Origin: an uncultured Clostridia bacterium
Lineage (GTDB): Bacteria; Bacillota; Clostridia; Christensenellales; Borkfalkiaceae
NCBI GenBank assembly: GCA_944346885.1
Contig: CALVMR010000008.1
Span: 1 to 64,000 of the forward strand
Direction of reading: 5' to 3'
Length of the DNA stretch: 64,000 nt
Part shown: piece after piece, positions 26,199 through 34,036 of the stretch
How positions within the stretch are numbered: the stretch's first letter is position 1
How the letters are laid out: every line of letters begins with the position of its first letter
The notes under the pieces: generated by a model
Told to the model about the DNA's origin: nothing
The model's database searches: none
The model's input: the letters and a program-made list of their open reading frames with translations, nothing else
Translations under genes and position numbers: made by a program

Positions 26199-26287
26199 GG
26201 TATTTGTCTCCTTTCCGATTTGATTTCTTTGATTTTGCGTTTACGGATCTGTTTATCGCCGCTGCACCGCCCGCGGCAAAGCGAGCG

Positions 26288-27802
26288 TTACAGATACGTT
26301 TTGAGGCAGTCTGCCGCAAGGAAGGGATAGCGGCGCAGCGCCGCATACAGCACCGCGGCGATCTGCGCGCAGCCCCCCTCTTTGTTGCTTTCGAAATTGA
26401 CGGGCAGGATGGGTTCGTGCAAGCTCATGCGCACCAGCGCCCAGCCGTCTCCGTGCTCTTTGTCGAAATTGATGCGCACCCCTTCGTGGTTGTCGGGCGC
26501 GAGCGAAAGCCCCTCCTGCGCCGGCACGGCGGCTTGCAAGTCCGCCAAAACGCCCGCTCCCAAGGTCTTGAAATCGCACCCCGCGGCAAAGGTCAGCCGC
26601 GCTTCCGCCGCTTCGGCGGGTTCGGGCAGGTCGGCGATGAGGTCGGAAACGCTCTTTCCCTCCTCGGCAAGCTCCGCCACGGTGATCAGGATGCGCGTCA
26701 CGAGGTAGGCGCCGTCGTCGAGGAAATAGTTCTCCTCCAAGGCGGCATGCCCGCTCGTTTCGATGCCGATGGGCGCAAACTGCCCCGCGGCGCACAGCTC
26801 TTTCGCCTTGTCGATAACGTTACGGTACCCGCGCTTGTAACGGCAATGGATGCCGCCGTGGTTTTTGATGAACTGCGCCAGCCCGTCGGAAGTGACCGAA
26901 TCGGTGACGATGGTCGCCCCCGGATGCTCGCGGAGCAAGATCGCGGAGACGAGCGCGATGAGGCGGTTGCGGTTGATCTCCTCCCCGTTTTGGTCTACGG
27001 CGCCCGCACGGTCTACGTCGGTATCGAAGATGATGCCGAAGTCCGCCTTGTTTGCGCGCACGGCGCCGCACACCGAACGCATCGCATCCTTGTTTTCGGG
27101 ATTAGGGATATGGTTGGGGAACCTGCCGTCCGGCTCCAAAAACTGGCTGCCCCGCGTATCCGCGCCCAGCGGCTTCAACACTTTATCGACGTAAAAGCCG
27201 CCCGCGCCGTTGCCCGCGTCCACGAGGATCTTTTTCCCTTCCAGCGGGCGTTGCCGCCCCGTTTTTGCCCGCACGAGCGCCACGAGGTTTTCGCTGTAAC
27301 GCCCGATGTAATCCATGCTCCGCACCGTGCCCTGCCGCGTACGGGGCAGCGCCTTGCCTGCGGCGGCAAGTTCGAGAAGTTCGGCTACGTCCTTCCCTTC
27401 GAACCCGCCCGCGGGCAGGAAAAATTTTAATCCGTTTTTATTGTACGGCAAGTGGCTCGCCGTGACCATGACGGATACGTCGGCAAGTTTTTCCTTTTCC
27501 TGCAACAGCATGAACATGCTCGGCGTGGAAGAGAGCCCCGTCAGCAACACGTTGCAGCCGCTCTGCACGGCGGCGTCCGCGGCGGCTTTTACGATGCGCT
27601 CCGCCGAAAGGCGGGAATCGTGCCCGACGGCGAGCGTAAGCTCCCGATTCCCCGTTTTTTGCGCGACCCAAAAACACAGCGCCTTTATGATGCCTTCGAC
27701 CGCCTCGTCCGTCAAATCGATGTGCTCGCCCTCCACGCCTTCCAGCGCGACGCCGCGCACATCCGTTCCGCTTTTAAGTTTCAGCCAGTCTTCCCGCTCC
27801 AT
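26288..27802 (-). CDS. Phosphomannomutase/phosphoglucomutase family enzyme
   Basis: 504 residues. Four-domain hexose phosphate mutase: phosphoserine loop VTASHLPYNKNGLKF, magnesium site FDTDVDRAG, sugar-binding GIETSGHAALEENYFLDDGA and a C-terminal domain ending in HEPILPVNFES. The active-site loop reads SHLP where most have SHNP. Interconverts hexose 1- and 6-phosphates. It starts from a strong promoter. Confidence 0.92.
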   Translation of the reverse strand: MEREDWLKLKSGTDVRGVALEGVEGEHIDLTDEAVEGIIKALCFWVAQKTGNRELTLAVGHDSRLSAERIVKAAADAAVQSGCNVLLTGLSSTPSMFMLLQEKEKLADVSVMVTASHLPYNKNGLKFFLPAGGFEGKDVAELLELAAAGKALPRTRQGTVRSMDYIGRYSENLVALVRAKTGRQRPLEGKKILVDAGNGAGGFYVDKVLKPLGADTRGSQFLEPDGRFPNHIPNPENKDAMRSVCGAVRANKADFGIIFDTDVDRAGAVDQNGEEINRNRLIALVSAILLREHPGATIVTDSVTSDGLAQFIKNHGGIHCRYKRGYRNVIDKAKELCAAGQFAPIGIETSGHAALEENYFLDDGAYLVTRILITVAELAEEGKSVSDLIADLPEPAEAAEARLTFAAGCDFKTLGAGVLADLQAAVPAQEGLSLAPDNHEGVRINFDKEHGDGWALVRMSLHEPILPVNFESNKEGGCAQIAAVLYAALRRYPFLAADCLKTYL

Positions 27803-27830
27803 ACCTTTCCCCGCACAAATTTCTCTTTTT

Positions 27831-27859
27831 ATTATACTTCAAAGCGGCGGCGTTTTCAA
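27831..27859 (-). promoter_or_regulatory. Promoter of the phosphomannomutase gene
   Basis: TTGAAA (revcomp 27854-27859), 17-nt spacer, TATAAT (revcomp 27831-27836). 27860-27975 shows nothing else. Confidence 0.88.
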
Positions 27860-27975
27860 GTACTTTTTTAAAATATCGGAAAAATCCGAAAAAATCCCCT
27901 CTCCCGCCGCCCGCGCTTCGCCGCCGCCGCGCAAAAAATGCGGGCGCGAAAGGCGCGCAAACAGGTGCGTATCCC

Positions 27976-28004
27976 TTTACATTGCACCGAGAATATGATA
28001 AAAT
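27976..28004 (+). promoter_or_regulatory. Promoter of the degV gene
   Basis: TTTACA (27976-27981), 17-nt spacer, TAAAAT (27999-28004), divergent from the phosphomannomutase promoter. Confidence 0.8.
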
Positions 28005-28011
28005 GATATTC

Positions 28012-28059
28012 TGCCGCGGGATGAGAGCCGCGGAGCAATGCCGCGGGATGAGAGCCGCG
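28012..28059 (+). repeat. Two 21-bp direct repeats in the degV leader
   Basis: TGCCGCGGGATGAGAGCCGC plus G occurs at 28012-28032 and 28039-28059 (period 27), right after the transcription start. CCGCGG and flanking GC allow hairpins. Confidence 0.8.
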
Positions 28060-28111
28060 CGGCAGAACCGCCGCAAACCAAAGGGTGCGGCGCGCACGTT
28101 CGGAGAAGAAT

Positions 28112-29002
28112 ATGAAAAAATTTATCGTTTCGTCGGATTCCACCTGCGATCTTTATGCCGAAGAATTACAGGCATACGGCGTACAAACGCTCGCGTTCCC
28201 CTTTGTGATGGAGATTGGCGGCGCCCTTTCGGAAGAGACGGACAGCTTTACGAGCTACGCGCAATATACGGATTTTTACGAACGCGAACGCCGCGGCGGG
28301 CTGCCGCGCACTTCGCAGATCGGCTACGAACAGCACTGCGCGCATTTTTACCGGCTTGCCGACGAGGGCGCGGAGAGCATTTTGCACGTCAGCCTTTCGG
28401 GCGGGCTTTCGCCGACGGCGCAGACCGCGCAAAAAGCCGCCGAAGCGGTCGCCGCAGAGCGCGGCATCGAAATTTACGCCGCCGATTCGCTCTCTGCCAC
28501 CATCGGGCAGGGCGCGCTGGTAAAAGAAGCCCTGCGCATCCGCGACGCGGGCGGCACCGCGGGCGAGGCGTACGAGCGCATCCTTGCCATGACCCGCCGT
28601 ATCCAGCACACGATCATCGCCGCCGACCTGAATTTTTTGTGCCGCGGCGGCAGGGTCTCCAAAGCGGCGGCAATCGCGGGCACGGTGCTCTCCATCAAGC
28701 CCGTTCTCACCTTTACCGAAGACGGAAAGCTGACCGTCATCGAAAAGTGCCGCGGCATGAAAGGCGCGTTCCGCTACGCCGCCGAACGCATCAAAGCCGC
28801 GCCCTGCCGCGCGGGAGCCGAGCGCTTTTGCATCGTGCACACCGACGCGCCCGATGAAGCGGCGCAGCTTGCCGCACTGCTCAAAAACACCTTCGGCATC
28901 GATCCGGAGATCCGCATCATGGGTCCCGTGATCGGTTCGCACGTCGGGCCGGGATCGGTCTCCGTGGTGTGGGAGAGCGAAGCGGAGCGCATGCTCCGCT
29001 GA
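28112..29002 (+). CDS. DegV family fatty-acid-binding protein
   Basis: 296 residues. SSDSTCDL at the start, PRTSQIG, the fatty-acid-site region LSGGLSPTAQTA, and RGGRVSKAA, SIKPVL in the second half. Proteins of this family (FakB type) present bound fatty acids to a kinase; FakA is not in the window. ATG 28112 follows GGAGAAGAAT; a longer frame from 28085 would lose this site. ProRS follows after 52 nt. Confidence 0.93.
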   Translation: MKKFIVSSDSTCDLYAEELQAYGVQTLAFPFVMEIGGALSEETDSFTSYAQYTDFYERERRGGLPRTSQIGYEQHCAHFYRLADEGAESILHVSLSGGLSPTAQTAQKAAEAVAAERGIEIYAADSLSATIGQGALVKEALRIRDAGGTAGEAYERILAMTRRIQHTIIAADLNFLCRGGRVSKAAAIAGTVLSIKPVLTFTEDGKLTVIEKCRGMKGAFRYAAERIKAAPCRAGAERFCIVHTDAPDEAAQLAALLKNTFGIDPEIRIMGPVIGSHVGPGSVSVVWESEAERMLR

Positions 29003-29054
29003 GGCGGCGCACGGAAAAATACGGCAGCAGTAACAAAACACAGAGGTTTTTATC

Positions 29055-30482
29055 ATGGCAAAAGATCAATTCGTCAATCAGATCGCAGACATCGAAGAAG
29101 ATTTCCCCCGCTGGTATACGGACGTGGTGCTCAAAACGGGATTGGTGGATTACGGTCCCGTCAAAGGCACGATGGTCATCCGCCCCTACGGCTATGCCAT
29201 TTGGGAGAACATCCAAAAGGAGCTGGACGCGCGCTTTAAGGCGACGGGGCACAAAAACGCCTACTTCCCCCTGCTCATCCCGTACAGCTTTATGACCCGC
29301 GAAGCGGAGCACGTGGAGGGATTTGCGCCCGAAGTTGCCGTCGTGACCGTCGGCGGCGGCGAAAAGCTCGCCGAGCCGCTGGTCATCCGCCCGACGAGCG
29401 AAACGGTCATCGGCGAAATGTATTCCAAGTGGCTGCAATCGTACCGCGACCCGCCCCTCCTCAGCAACCAGTGGGCGAACGTCGTACGCTGGGAAAAGAC
29501 GACGCGCCCCTTCCTGCGGACAAGCGAATTTCTCTGGCAGGAAGGGCACACCGCGCACGCCACCGAAGAAGAGGCGATGGAAGAGACGATGAAGATGCTC
29601 GGCGTATACAAAGAGTTTGCCGAAAACTGCCTCGCCATTCCCGTATTTACGGGCAGAAAAACCGAAAAGGAGAAATTTGCCGGCGCCGTGGCGACCTTCG
29701 GCATGGAGGCGATGATGCACGACGGCAAGAGCTTGCAGGCAGGCACTTCGCACTACTTGGGGCAGAATTTTTCCAAAGCGTTCAACATCCAGTTTTTGGA
29801 TAAAGACGGCACGCACAAATACGCCTACACGACGTCTTGGGGGGTCTCCACCCGCCTCATCGGCGCGCTCATCATGGCGCACGGCGACGCGCGCGGGCTG
29901 GTGCTGCCGCCCGTCGTTGCCCCGATCCAAGCGATCGTGATCCCCATTGCCGCAAAAAAGGAGGGCGTGCTCGAAGCGGCGCACTCCCTGTGCGCACGGC
30001 TGTGCGCGGCAGGCATCCGCGCCGAAACGGACGCTTCGGATAACAGCCCCGGCTGGAAGTTCAACGAATGGGAGATGAAGGGCGTGCCGCTGCGCATCGA
30101 ACTCGGCCCGCGCGACATTGAGGCGGGGAAAGCGGTGCTCGTGCGCCGCGACACGCACGAAAAAACCGAAGCCGCGCTCGATACGATCGCCGAAACGGTG
30201 CAGGCGCTGCTCGCCGAGATCCAGGCAAACCTGCTCGCCCTTGCAAGGGAGCGCAAGGAAAAGCGCGTTATCCGCGCCGAAACCGTGCAGGAGCTTTTGG
30301 CGGGCGTGGAAGGCGGCAACTTCGTGAAAGCGGGCTGGTGCGGCTGCCGCGAATGCGAAGACGCGATCAAAGAGCAGACGGCAGCCTCTGCGCGCGTGAT
30401 CGCGGAGAACGAACACGCCGACGTATGCGTGTGCTGCGGCAAAAAGGCAAAGCACGTTGTGCTCTTCGCGCGCGCCTATTGA
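29055..30482 (+). CDS. proS: Prolyl-tRNA synthetase (short archaeal/eukaryotic-like type)
   Basis: 475 residues. Class II motifs: PYGYAIWENIQKELD (motif 1 area), VIRPTSETVIG, WRTSE-type FLRTSEFLWQEGHTAHAT (motif 2), and GDARGLVLPP (motif 3). The inserted editing domain of bacterial ProRS is absent; the C-terminal zinc module (CGCRECE ... CVCCGKKA) and the final Tyr are those of the type 3 form. Charges tRNA-Pro. Confidence 0.96.
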   Translation: MAKDQFVNQIADIEEDFPRWYTDVVLKTGLVDYGPVKGTMVIRPYGYAIWENIQKELDARFKATGHKNAYFPLLIPYSFMTREAEHVEGFAPEVAVVTVGGGEKLAEPLVIRPTSETVIGEMYSKWLQSYRDPPLLSNQWANVVRWEKTTRPFLRTSEFLWQEGHTAHATEEEAMEETMKMLGVYKEFAENCLAIPVFTGRKTEKEKFAGAVATFGMEAMMHDGKSLQAGTSHYLGQNFSKAFNIQFLDKDGTHKYAYTTSWGVSTRLIGALIMAHGDARGLVLPPVVAPIQAIVIPIAAKKEGVLEAAHSLCARLCAAGIRAETDASDNSPGWKFNEWEMKGVPLRIELGPRDIEAGKAVLVRRDTHEKTEAALDTIAETVQALLAEIQANLLALARERKEKRVIRAETVQELLAGVEGGNFVKAGWCGCRECEDAIKEQTAASARVIAENEHADVCVCCGKKAKHVVLFARAY

Positions 30483-30563
30483 CCCTTTCCGCGCGGCGAA
30501 CAAGCGCCGACCGGACCCGAAAAAGGGCGCCGAACAAAGCGAGCAAAATAAGCAAAACAAACA

Positions 30564-30591
30564 AGGCGCCGCCCGCGGGCGGCGCCTCTTT
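30564..30591 (+). terminator. Terminator after proS
   Basis: A 24-bp perfect palindrome (30564-30587) followed by a weak T-rich stretch, 80 nt after the stop codon. Confidence 0.65.
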
Positions 30592-30626
30592 CGGGCGGCG
30601 GTGCGCGCCGCAAACACGGAGGAAAC

Positions 30627-31451
30627 ATGAACATTGCGATCGCAGGGCTGGGGCTGATCGGCGGCTCCGCGGCAAAAGCGCTTTTACGCGCTGGGCGCGC
30701 GTGCGACGGGTACGACCTGCCCGCCGTACTCGAACGGGCAACACGAGAGGGCGTCATCCGCGCGGCGGCAAACTCGTTTGCGGCATACGACGTGGTGCTG
30801 ATCGCCCTGCCGCCGGACGCGGCGATGCGGCTTTTGGACGAGGGCAACTTTAAAGAAGGCGCCGTTGTGGCGGACTTTTGCGGCGTAAAGGGCGCGCTCG
30901 AACGCTGCGTGTACGCAAAGCCGCGCGCCTACCGCTACGTCGGGTGCCACCCCATGGCGGGCAAAGAGGTCTCCGGCATCGAAAACGCGGACGCGGCGCT
31001 GTTCGACGGCGCGAGCATCATCCTCACCGAAAACGAACGCACCGACCCGGAGGCGGTGCGCCTGCTGGAAGGGTTGTTTGCCGAAATGGGGTTTGCCGCC
31101 ATGCCGCACTGCACGGCGGCGTACCACGACCGCAAGATCGCCTACACCTCGCAGCTGGCGCACATCGTATCCAGCGCCTATGTAAAGAGCGAAACGGCAG
31201 ACGGCTTCCCCGGTTTTACGGGCGGGAGCTTCCAAGACATGACGCGCATCGCGGGCGTGGACGAAGAGCTGTGGACGCGCCTGTATCTTTTGAACCTGCC
31301 CGCCGCGGCAAGCGAGCTGGAAGGGCTGATCGCGCATTTGCAGGAATACCTCTCCGCCCTGCGGCAGGCGGACGAAACAACGTTGCGCGCGCTGCTGCGC
31401 GAGGGGCGGCTGCGCAAAGCCGCCCTCGACAAAGAACGGCGCATCCTCTGA
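30627..31451 (+). CDS. tyrA: Prephenate dehydrogenase
   Basis: 274 residues. NAD fold GLGLIGGSAAKAL at the N-terminus; GCHPMAGKEVSGIENAD with the catalytic His and prephenate-site residues; QLAHIVSSAY, then a helical C-terminal domain. No ACT domain or fused chorismate mutase, so feedback control by tyrosine is not obvious. First step from prephenate to tyrosine, downstream of the aro genes. GGAGGAA precedes ATG. Confidence 0.93.
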   Translation: MNIAIAGLGLIGGSAAKALLRAGRACDGYDLPAVLERATREGVIRAAANSFAAYDVVLIALPPDAAMRLLDEGNFKEGAVVADFCGVKGALERCVYAKPRAYRYVGCHPMAGKEVSGIENADAALFDGASIILTENERTDPEAVRLLEGLFAEMGFAAMPHCTAAYHDRKIAYTSQLAHIVSSAYVKSETADGFPGFTGGSFQDMTRIAGVDEELWTRLYLLNLPAAASELEGLIAHLQEYLSALRQADETTLRALLREGRLRKAALDKERRIL

Positions 31452-31453
31452 GC

Positions 31454-31493
31454 AAAAAAATTTCCGTCCCCTTTCGGAGGCGGAAATTTTTTT
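31454..31493. terminator. Bidirectional terminator between convergent genes
   Basis: A 13-bp stem (31454-31466 with 31481-31493) with A and T runs on the two sides. Confidence 0.88.
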
Positions 31494-31518
31494 ATTCTCT
31501 TTTGCGGCTTTTCCGCGG

Positions 31519-32016
31519 TTACGGCAGCAGGCGGAACCGTGCTGCAAAGCGCACCCCCGGCGCGGTATGCTGCACGGCAAAGGCGCCCTTTTCGTACACG
31601 CAGCGCTTGCAATACGAAACGCCGCGCATGCTGCCGCGCAACTCCAAAACGCCGTGCTCCCCGTCAAAGGCGTATGTGCCCTTTGCCGTGCGTTCTTTCC
31701 CCTCCGCCGAACAAACGCGCACGCAAAAAACGCCGTTCGGGCACAGTTCCAGCTCGATCCTGCCCCTTTGCAGCAGATCGACGCCGTTGAGCGAAGCCGA
31801 TTCGCAGCGGTAAACGCCCGCCTGCGCCTGCGCAAAGGCGCGTAGCGAGGAGAGTTCTTCCGCGGCGCAGCCGCCCGCCGAAAGCAAAAAGAAGAACGCC
31901 GCGCCCGCCGCAAAAACAAGCCCTGCCGCAGCCAAAAAGGCGAGCGCGGCGCGCAAAATCAGCGAAAACACATTTTTTGATTGCTTTTTGACGGAATTAT
32001 CTGTATAATGAAACAA
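31519..32016 (-). CDS. Small membrane-anchored protein, unknown function
   Basis: About 165 residues. An N-terminal Lys/Ser segment, one long hydrophobic helix with an AGGC stretch that might be a weak lipobox, then a ~110-residue domain of short strands (ELELCPNGVFCVRV, KGTYAFDG, GVLELRG) like small lipocalin/META-type barrels. It has several Cys. Start: no ATG is available; TTG 32016 has GGAGAG six bases upstream. GTG 31971 is the alternative but has no such site. No family recognised. Confidence 0.55.
   Translation of the reverse strand: MFHYTDNSVKKQSKNVFSLILRAALAFLAAAGLVFAAGAAFFFLLSAGGCAAEELSSLRAFAQAQAGVYRCESASLNGVDLLQRGRIELELCPNGVFCVRVCSAEGKERTAKGTYAFDGEHGVLELRGSMRGVSYCKRCVYEKGAFAVQHTAPGVRFAARFRLLP
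31981..32009 (+). promoter_or_regulatory. Promoter of the amino-acid-kinase-like gene
   Basis: TTGCTT (31981-31986), 17-nt spacer, TATAAT (32004-32009). It lies inside the start region of the divergent minus-strand gene. Confidence 0.75.
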
Positions 32017-32121
32017 AGTTCGCTCTCCGCGTACAGTATGCCGCAAACGGTGCGTTTCATGCGCCGCGGCGGCGCCGCGAAGGCGAAAACTGCCGCGCGG
32101 CGGGCGCGGACGGAGGAAGGC

Positions 32122-32943
32122 ATGAATTTCGACGTGGAATTGGTGGGCAAGATCGGTTCGATGGCGCTCATCGACAGGCAAGACAATATCATCGACTACA
32201 CGAGGGTGGCGCGCCTCTCGCGCGAGCTGCGCCCCGGCTGGATCTGGATATCGAGCGGCGCCACGGAGATCGGGCGGCTGGACTATATGATGCGCGCCGG
32301 GCACGAACTGCCCGACGCGGAGGACGCAAAAACGGATTATGCCGCACAGGGGCAGGCGATCCTGATGCAGACCTACCGCCAGTTTGTAGACAGCAAATAT
32401 TCGGTACGGCAGATCTTGGTGGAGCACAACCACTTCAACGACGCGGCGCGGCGCGAACACCTGCTGCGCCTCTTGCTGCGCTGCCGCGAACAGAACGCCA
32501 TCCCCATCATCAACTACAACGACCCCCTCTCTTCGGCGGAGTGCCGCCGCATGGAGCTTGCCGCGCTTTCGCGCGCCAACCCCAACGTGCACGAATATTA
32601 CGACAACGACGAGACCGCCGCGCAGGTGGCGTGCCTCGTGCACGCAAAAACGCTGCTCATCTTAACGAGCGCAGACGGCATCTACGCCGACCCGAACGAC
32701 CCCGCCACCCTCATCGAAGAGATCGGCGGCAAGGACGCGTACGAGCTCGAACAAAACATCGAAGAGGCGAAAACGCACTGCGACGGCGCCTCGCGCAAAG
32801 GGGCGAACGGCGCGCGCGCCAAGCTCGAATACGTCAAAGAAGCGGCGTTGCAGGGCACCACGGTATACATCGCCAACGGCAAATACACCATTGCCGATAT
32901 TTTGGCGGGCAGCGTGCGGCGCACCGCCATCCGCCTGCGCTGA
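32122..32943 (+). CDS. Amino-acid-kinase-fold protein (glutamate 5-kinase/uridylate kinase-like)
   Basis: 273 residues. Fold motifs: WISSGATEIGR (substrate loop), AAQGQAILMQTYRQF, IPIINYNDPLSS, YDNDETAAQVA and TSADGIYADPNDP. The order and spacing follow glutamate 5-kinase, but the PUA domain and a neighbouring proA are missing, and the N-terminal nucleotide loop (VGKIGSMAL) is unusual. Relatives are often labelled uridylate kinase. The substrate cannot be set from sequence. GGAGGAAGG precedes ATG 32122; about 110 nt of leader precede it. Confidence 0.7.
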   Translation: MNFDVELVGKIGSMALIDRQDNIIDYTRVARLSRELRPGWIWISSGATEIGRLDYMMRAGHELPDAEDAKTDYAAQGQAILMQTYRQFVDSKYSVRQILVEHNHFNDAARREHLLRLLLRCREQNAIPIINYNDPLSSAECRRMELAALSRANPNVHEYYDNDETAAQVACLVHAKTLLILTSADGIYADPNDPATLIEEIGGKDAYELEQNIEEAKTHCDGASRKGANGARAKLEYVKEAALQGTTVYIANGKYTIADILAGSVRRTAIRLR

Positions 32944-33001
32944 GCGCCCGCAAACGGCGCGCGGCGGCACAAAGGCAGCCGCGCCTATCCCGTATCGCAA
33001 C

Positions 33002-33043
33002 AAAAAAAGAACTTTCCTCCTGCAAAGGGGAAAGTTCTTTTTT
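33002..33043. terminator. Bidirectional terminator
   Basis: Long stem (33002-33017 with 33029-33043) with A and T runs between the convergent kinase-like and CMD genes. Confidence 0.88.
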
Positions 33044-33079
33044 ATGCCGAAGGCAAGCCGTTCCCGAACACGTTTTCCG

Positions 33080-33889
33080 TTACCGCCGTGCGCCCGCCTC
33101 CGGTTTTCCCTGCCCGCCGCAAGCGCTCGGCGTTTCCTGCGAGAGCAGGTCTTTGCAGCAATTAAGCGCATTAAAAAGGCGCGGAAAGCCCATATAGCAC
33201 ATGGCGTGCACCAATGCGCAAACGATCTCCTCCCGCGTATTTCCCGCTTTCAGCGCCCCTGCCACATGCGCGCGCACCTGTACTTCCGCCCCGCCCAGCG
33301 CGGCGAGCAAAACCACGGTGAGCAACTCGCCCTCTTTGCCGCCGATCCCCTTGCGCGTGGAAAAATCGCCGAAACACAGCTCGGTCAAAAAGCGCGGCAC
33401 CGCCTCGTTGAAAGGCGCGGGCAGCCATGCATAGCGCTCGGCGATCTCATCGCCGTACAGCGGCGTTTGCAGCGCCAACCCCGCCGCGTAACGGGTCTGC
33501 TCGTTTACCTGTTCCGCACTCTCCCGCGGCAGCGCCGCACCGCAAGCGGCAAACGCCTCGTTGACGGCGGCAATGGCGTTCAGCGTTTTGGGAAACCCGA
33601 TATACGGGGCGCAGCGGTAGACCGCCTCGCGCACCTGCAAGGGAGAAACGCCGATGCGCAGGCTCGCCGCGGTGTGCGCCTTCAACTGCGGCAACGCCTG
33701 CTCCGCGGCAAGCACCGTGATCGTGACAAGTTCGCGCATGCAGTCGGAAAGCGACCCCGTAAAAAACACTTCGCCGAAAATGAAGCGCTGCAAAATGCGC
33801 ACAAACTCCGCGTCGTCGCCCTCGTTTTGCACGGGCGCCGTGCCGAAAAGTTCAAAAAACTTTGTTTCGCAATTCTTTACGCGATCCAT
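33080..33889 (-). CDS. Carboxymuconolactone decarboxylase (AhpD-like) family protein, two domains
   Basis: 269 residues with two CMD-type repeats: residues ~45-125 (RELVTITVLAAEQALPQLKAH, then GFPKTLNA) and ~185-255 (ELLTVVLLAALGGAEVQVRAH, ALVHAMCYMGFPRLFNAL). The AhpD CxxC redox pair is absent. Neither the decarboxylase nor peroxidase reaction can be claimed. Single gene; the upstream 33890-33998 is AT-rich and probably holds its promoter, which I cannot fix. Confidence 0.85.
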   Translation of the reverse strand: MDRVKNCETKFFELFGTAPVQNEGDDAEFVRILQRFIFGEVFFTGSLSDCMRELVTITVLAAEQALPQLKAHTAASLRIGVSPLQVREAVYRCAPYIGFPKTLNAIAAVNEAFAACGAALPRESAEQVNEQTRYAAGLALQTPLYGDEIAERYAWLPAPFNEAVPRFLTELCFGDFSTRKGIGGKEGELLTVVLLAALGGAEVQVRAHVAGALKAGNTREEIVCALVHAMCYMGFPRLFNALNCCKDLLSQETPSACGGQGKPEAGARR

Positions 33890-33998
33890 CCCTCTCTCCT
33901 TTTTAAAAATTTACCGCACCGCATGCGGCGCGCGAAAAAATCAGTTTCTTCATTTTAAAATAATTTATTTATAAAACGCATGAAAGTAAGGCCCGAAA

Positions 33999-34021
33999 AG
34001 CGCATCCGCCGCGGATGCGCT
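33999..34021 (-). terminator. Terminator of the lysyl-tRNA synthetase gene
   Basis: Stem 33999-34008 with 34012-34021, followed on the minus strand by TTTTC, 15 nt after the stop. Confidence 0.75.
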
Positions 34022-34036
34022 CTTTTGCAATGTTTT

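Noticed and set aside
28012..28059. CRISPR array start
   Set aside because: Only two copies with a 6-nt gap and no cas genes; no other site in the window has regularly spaced repeats with unique spacers.
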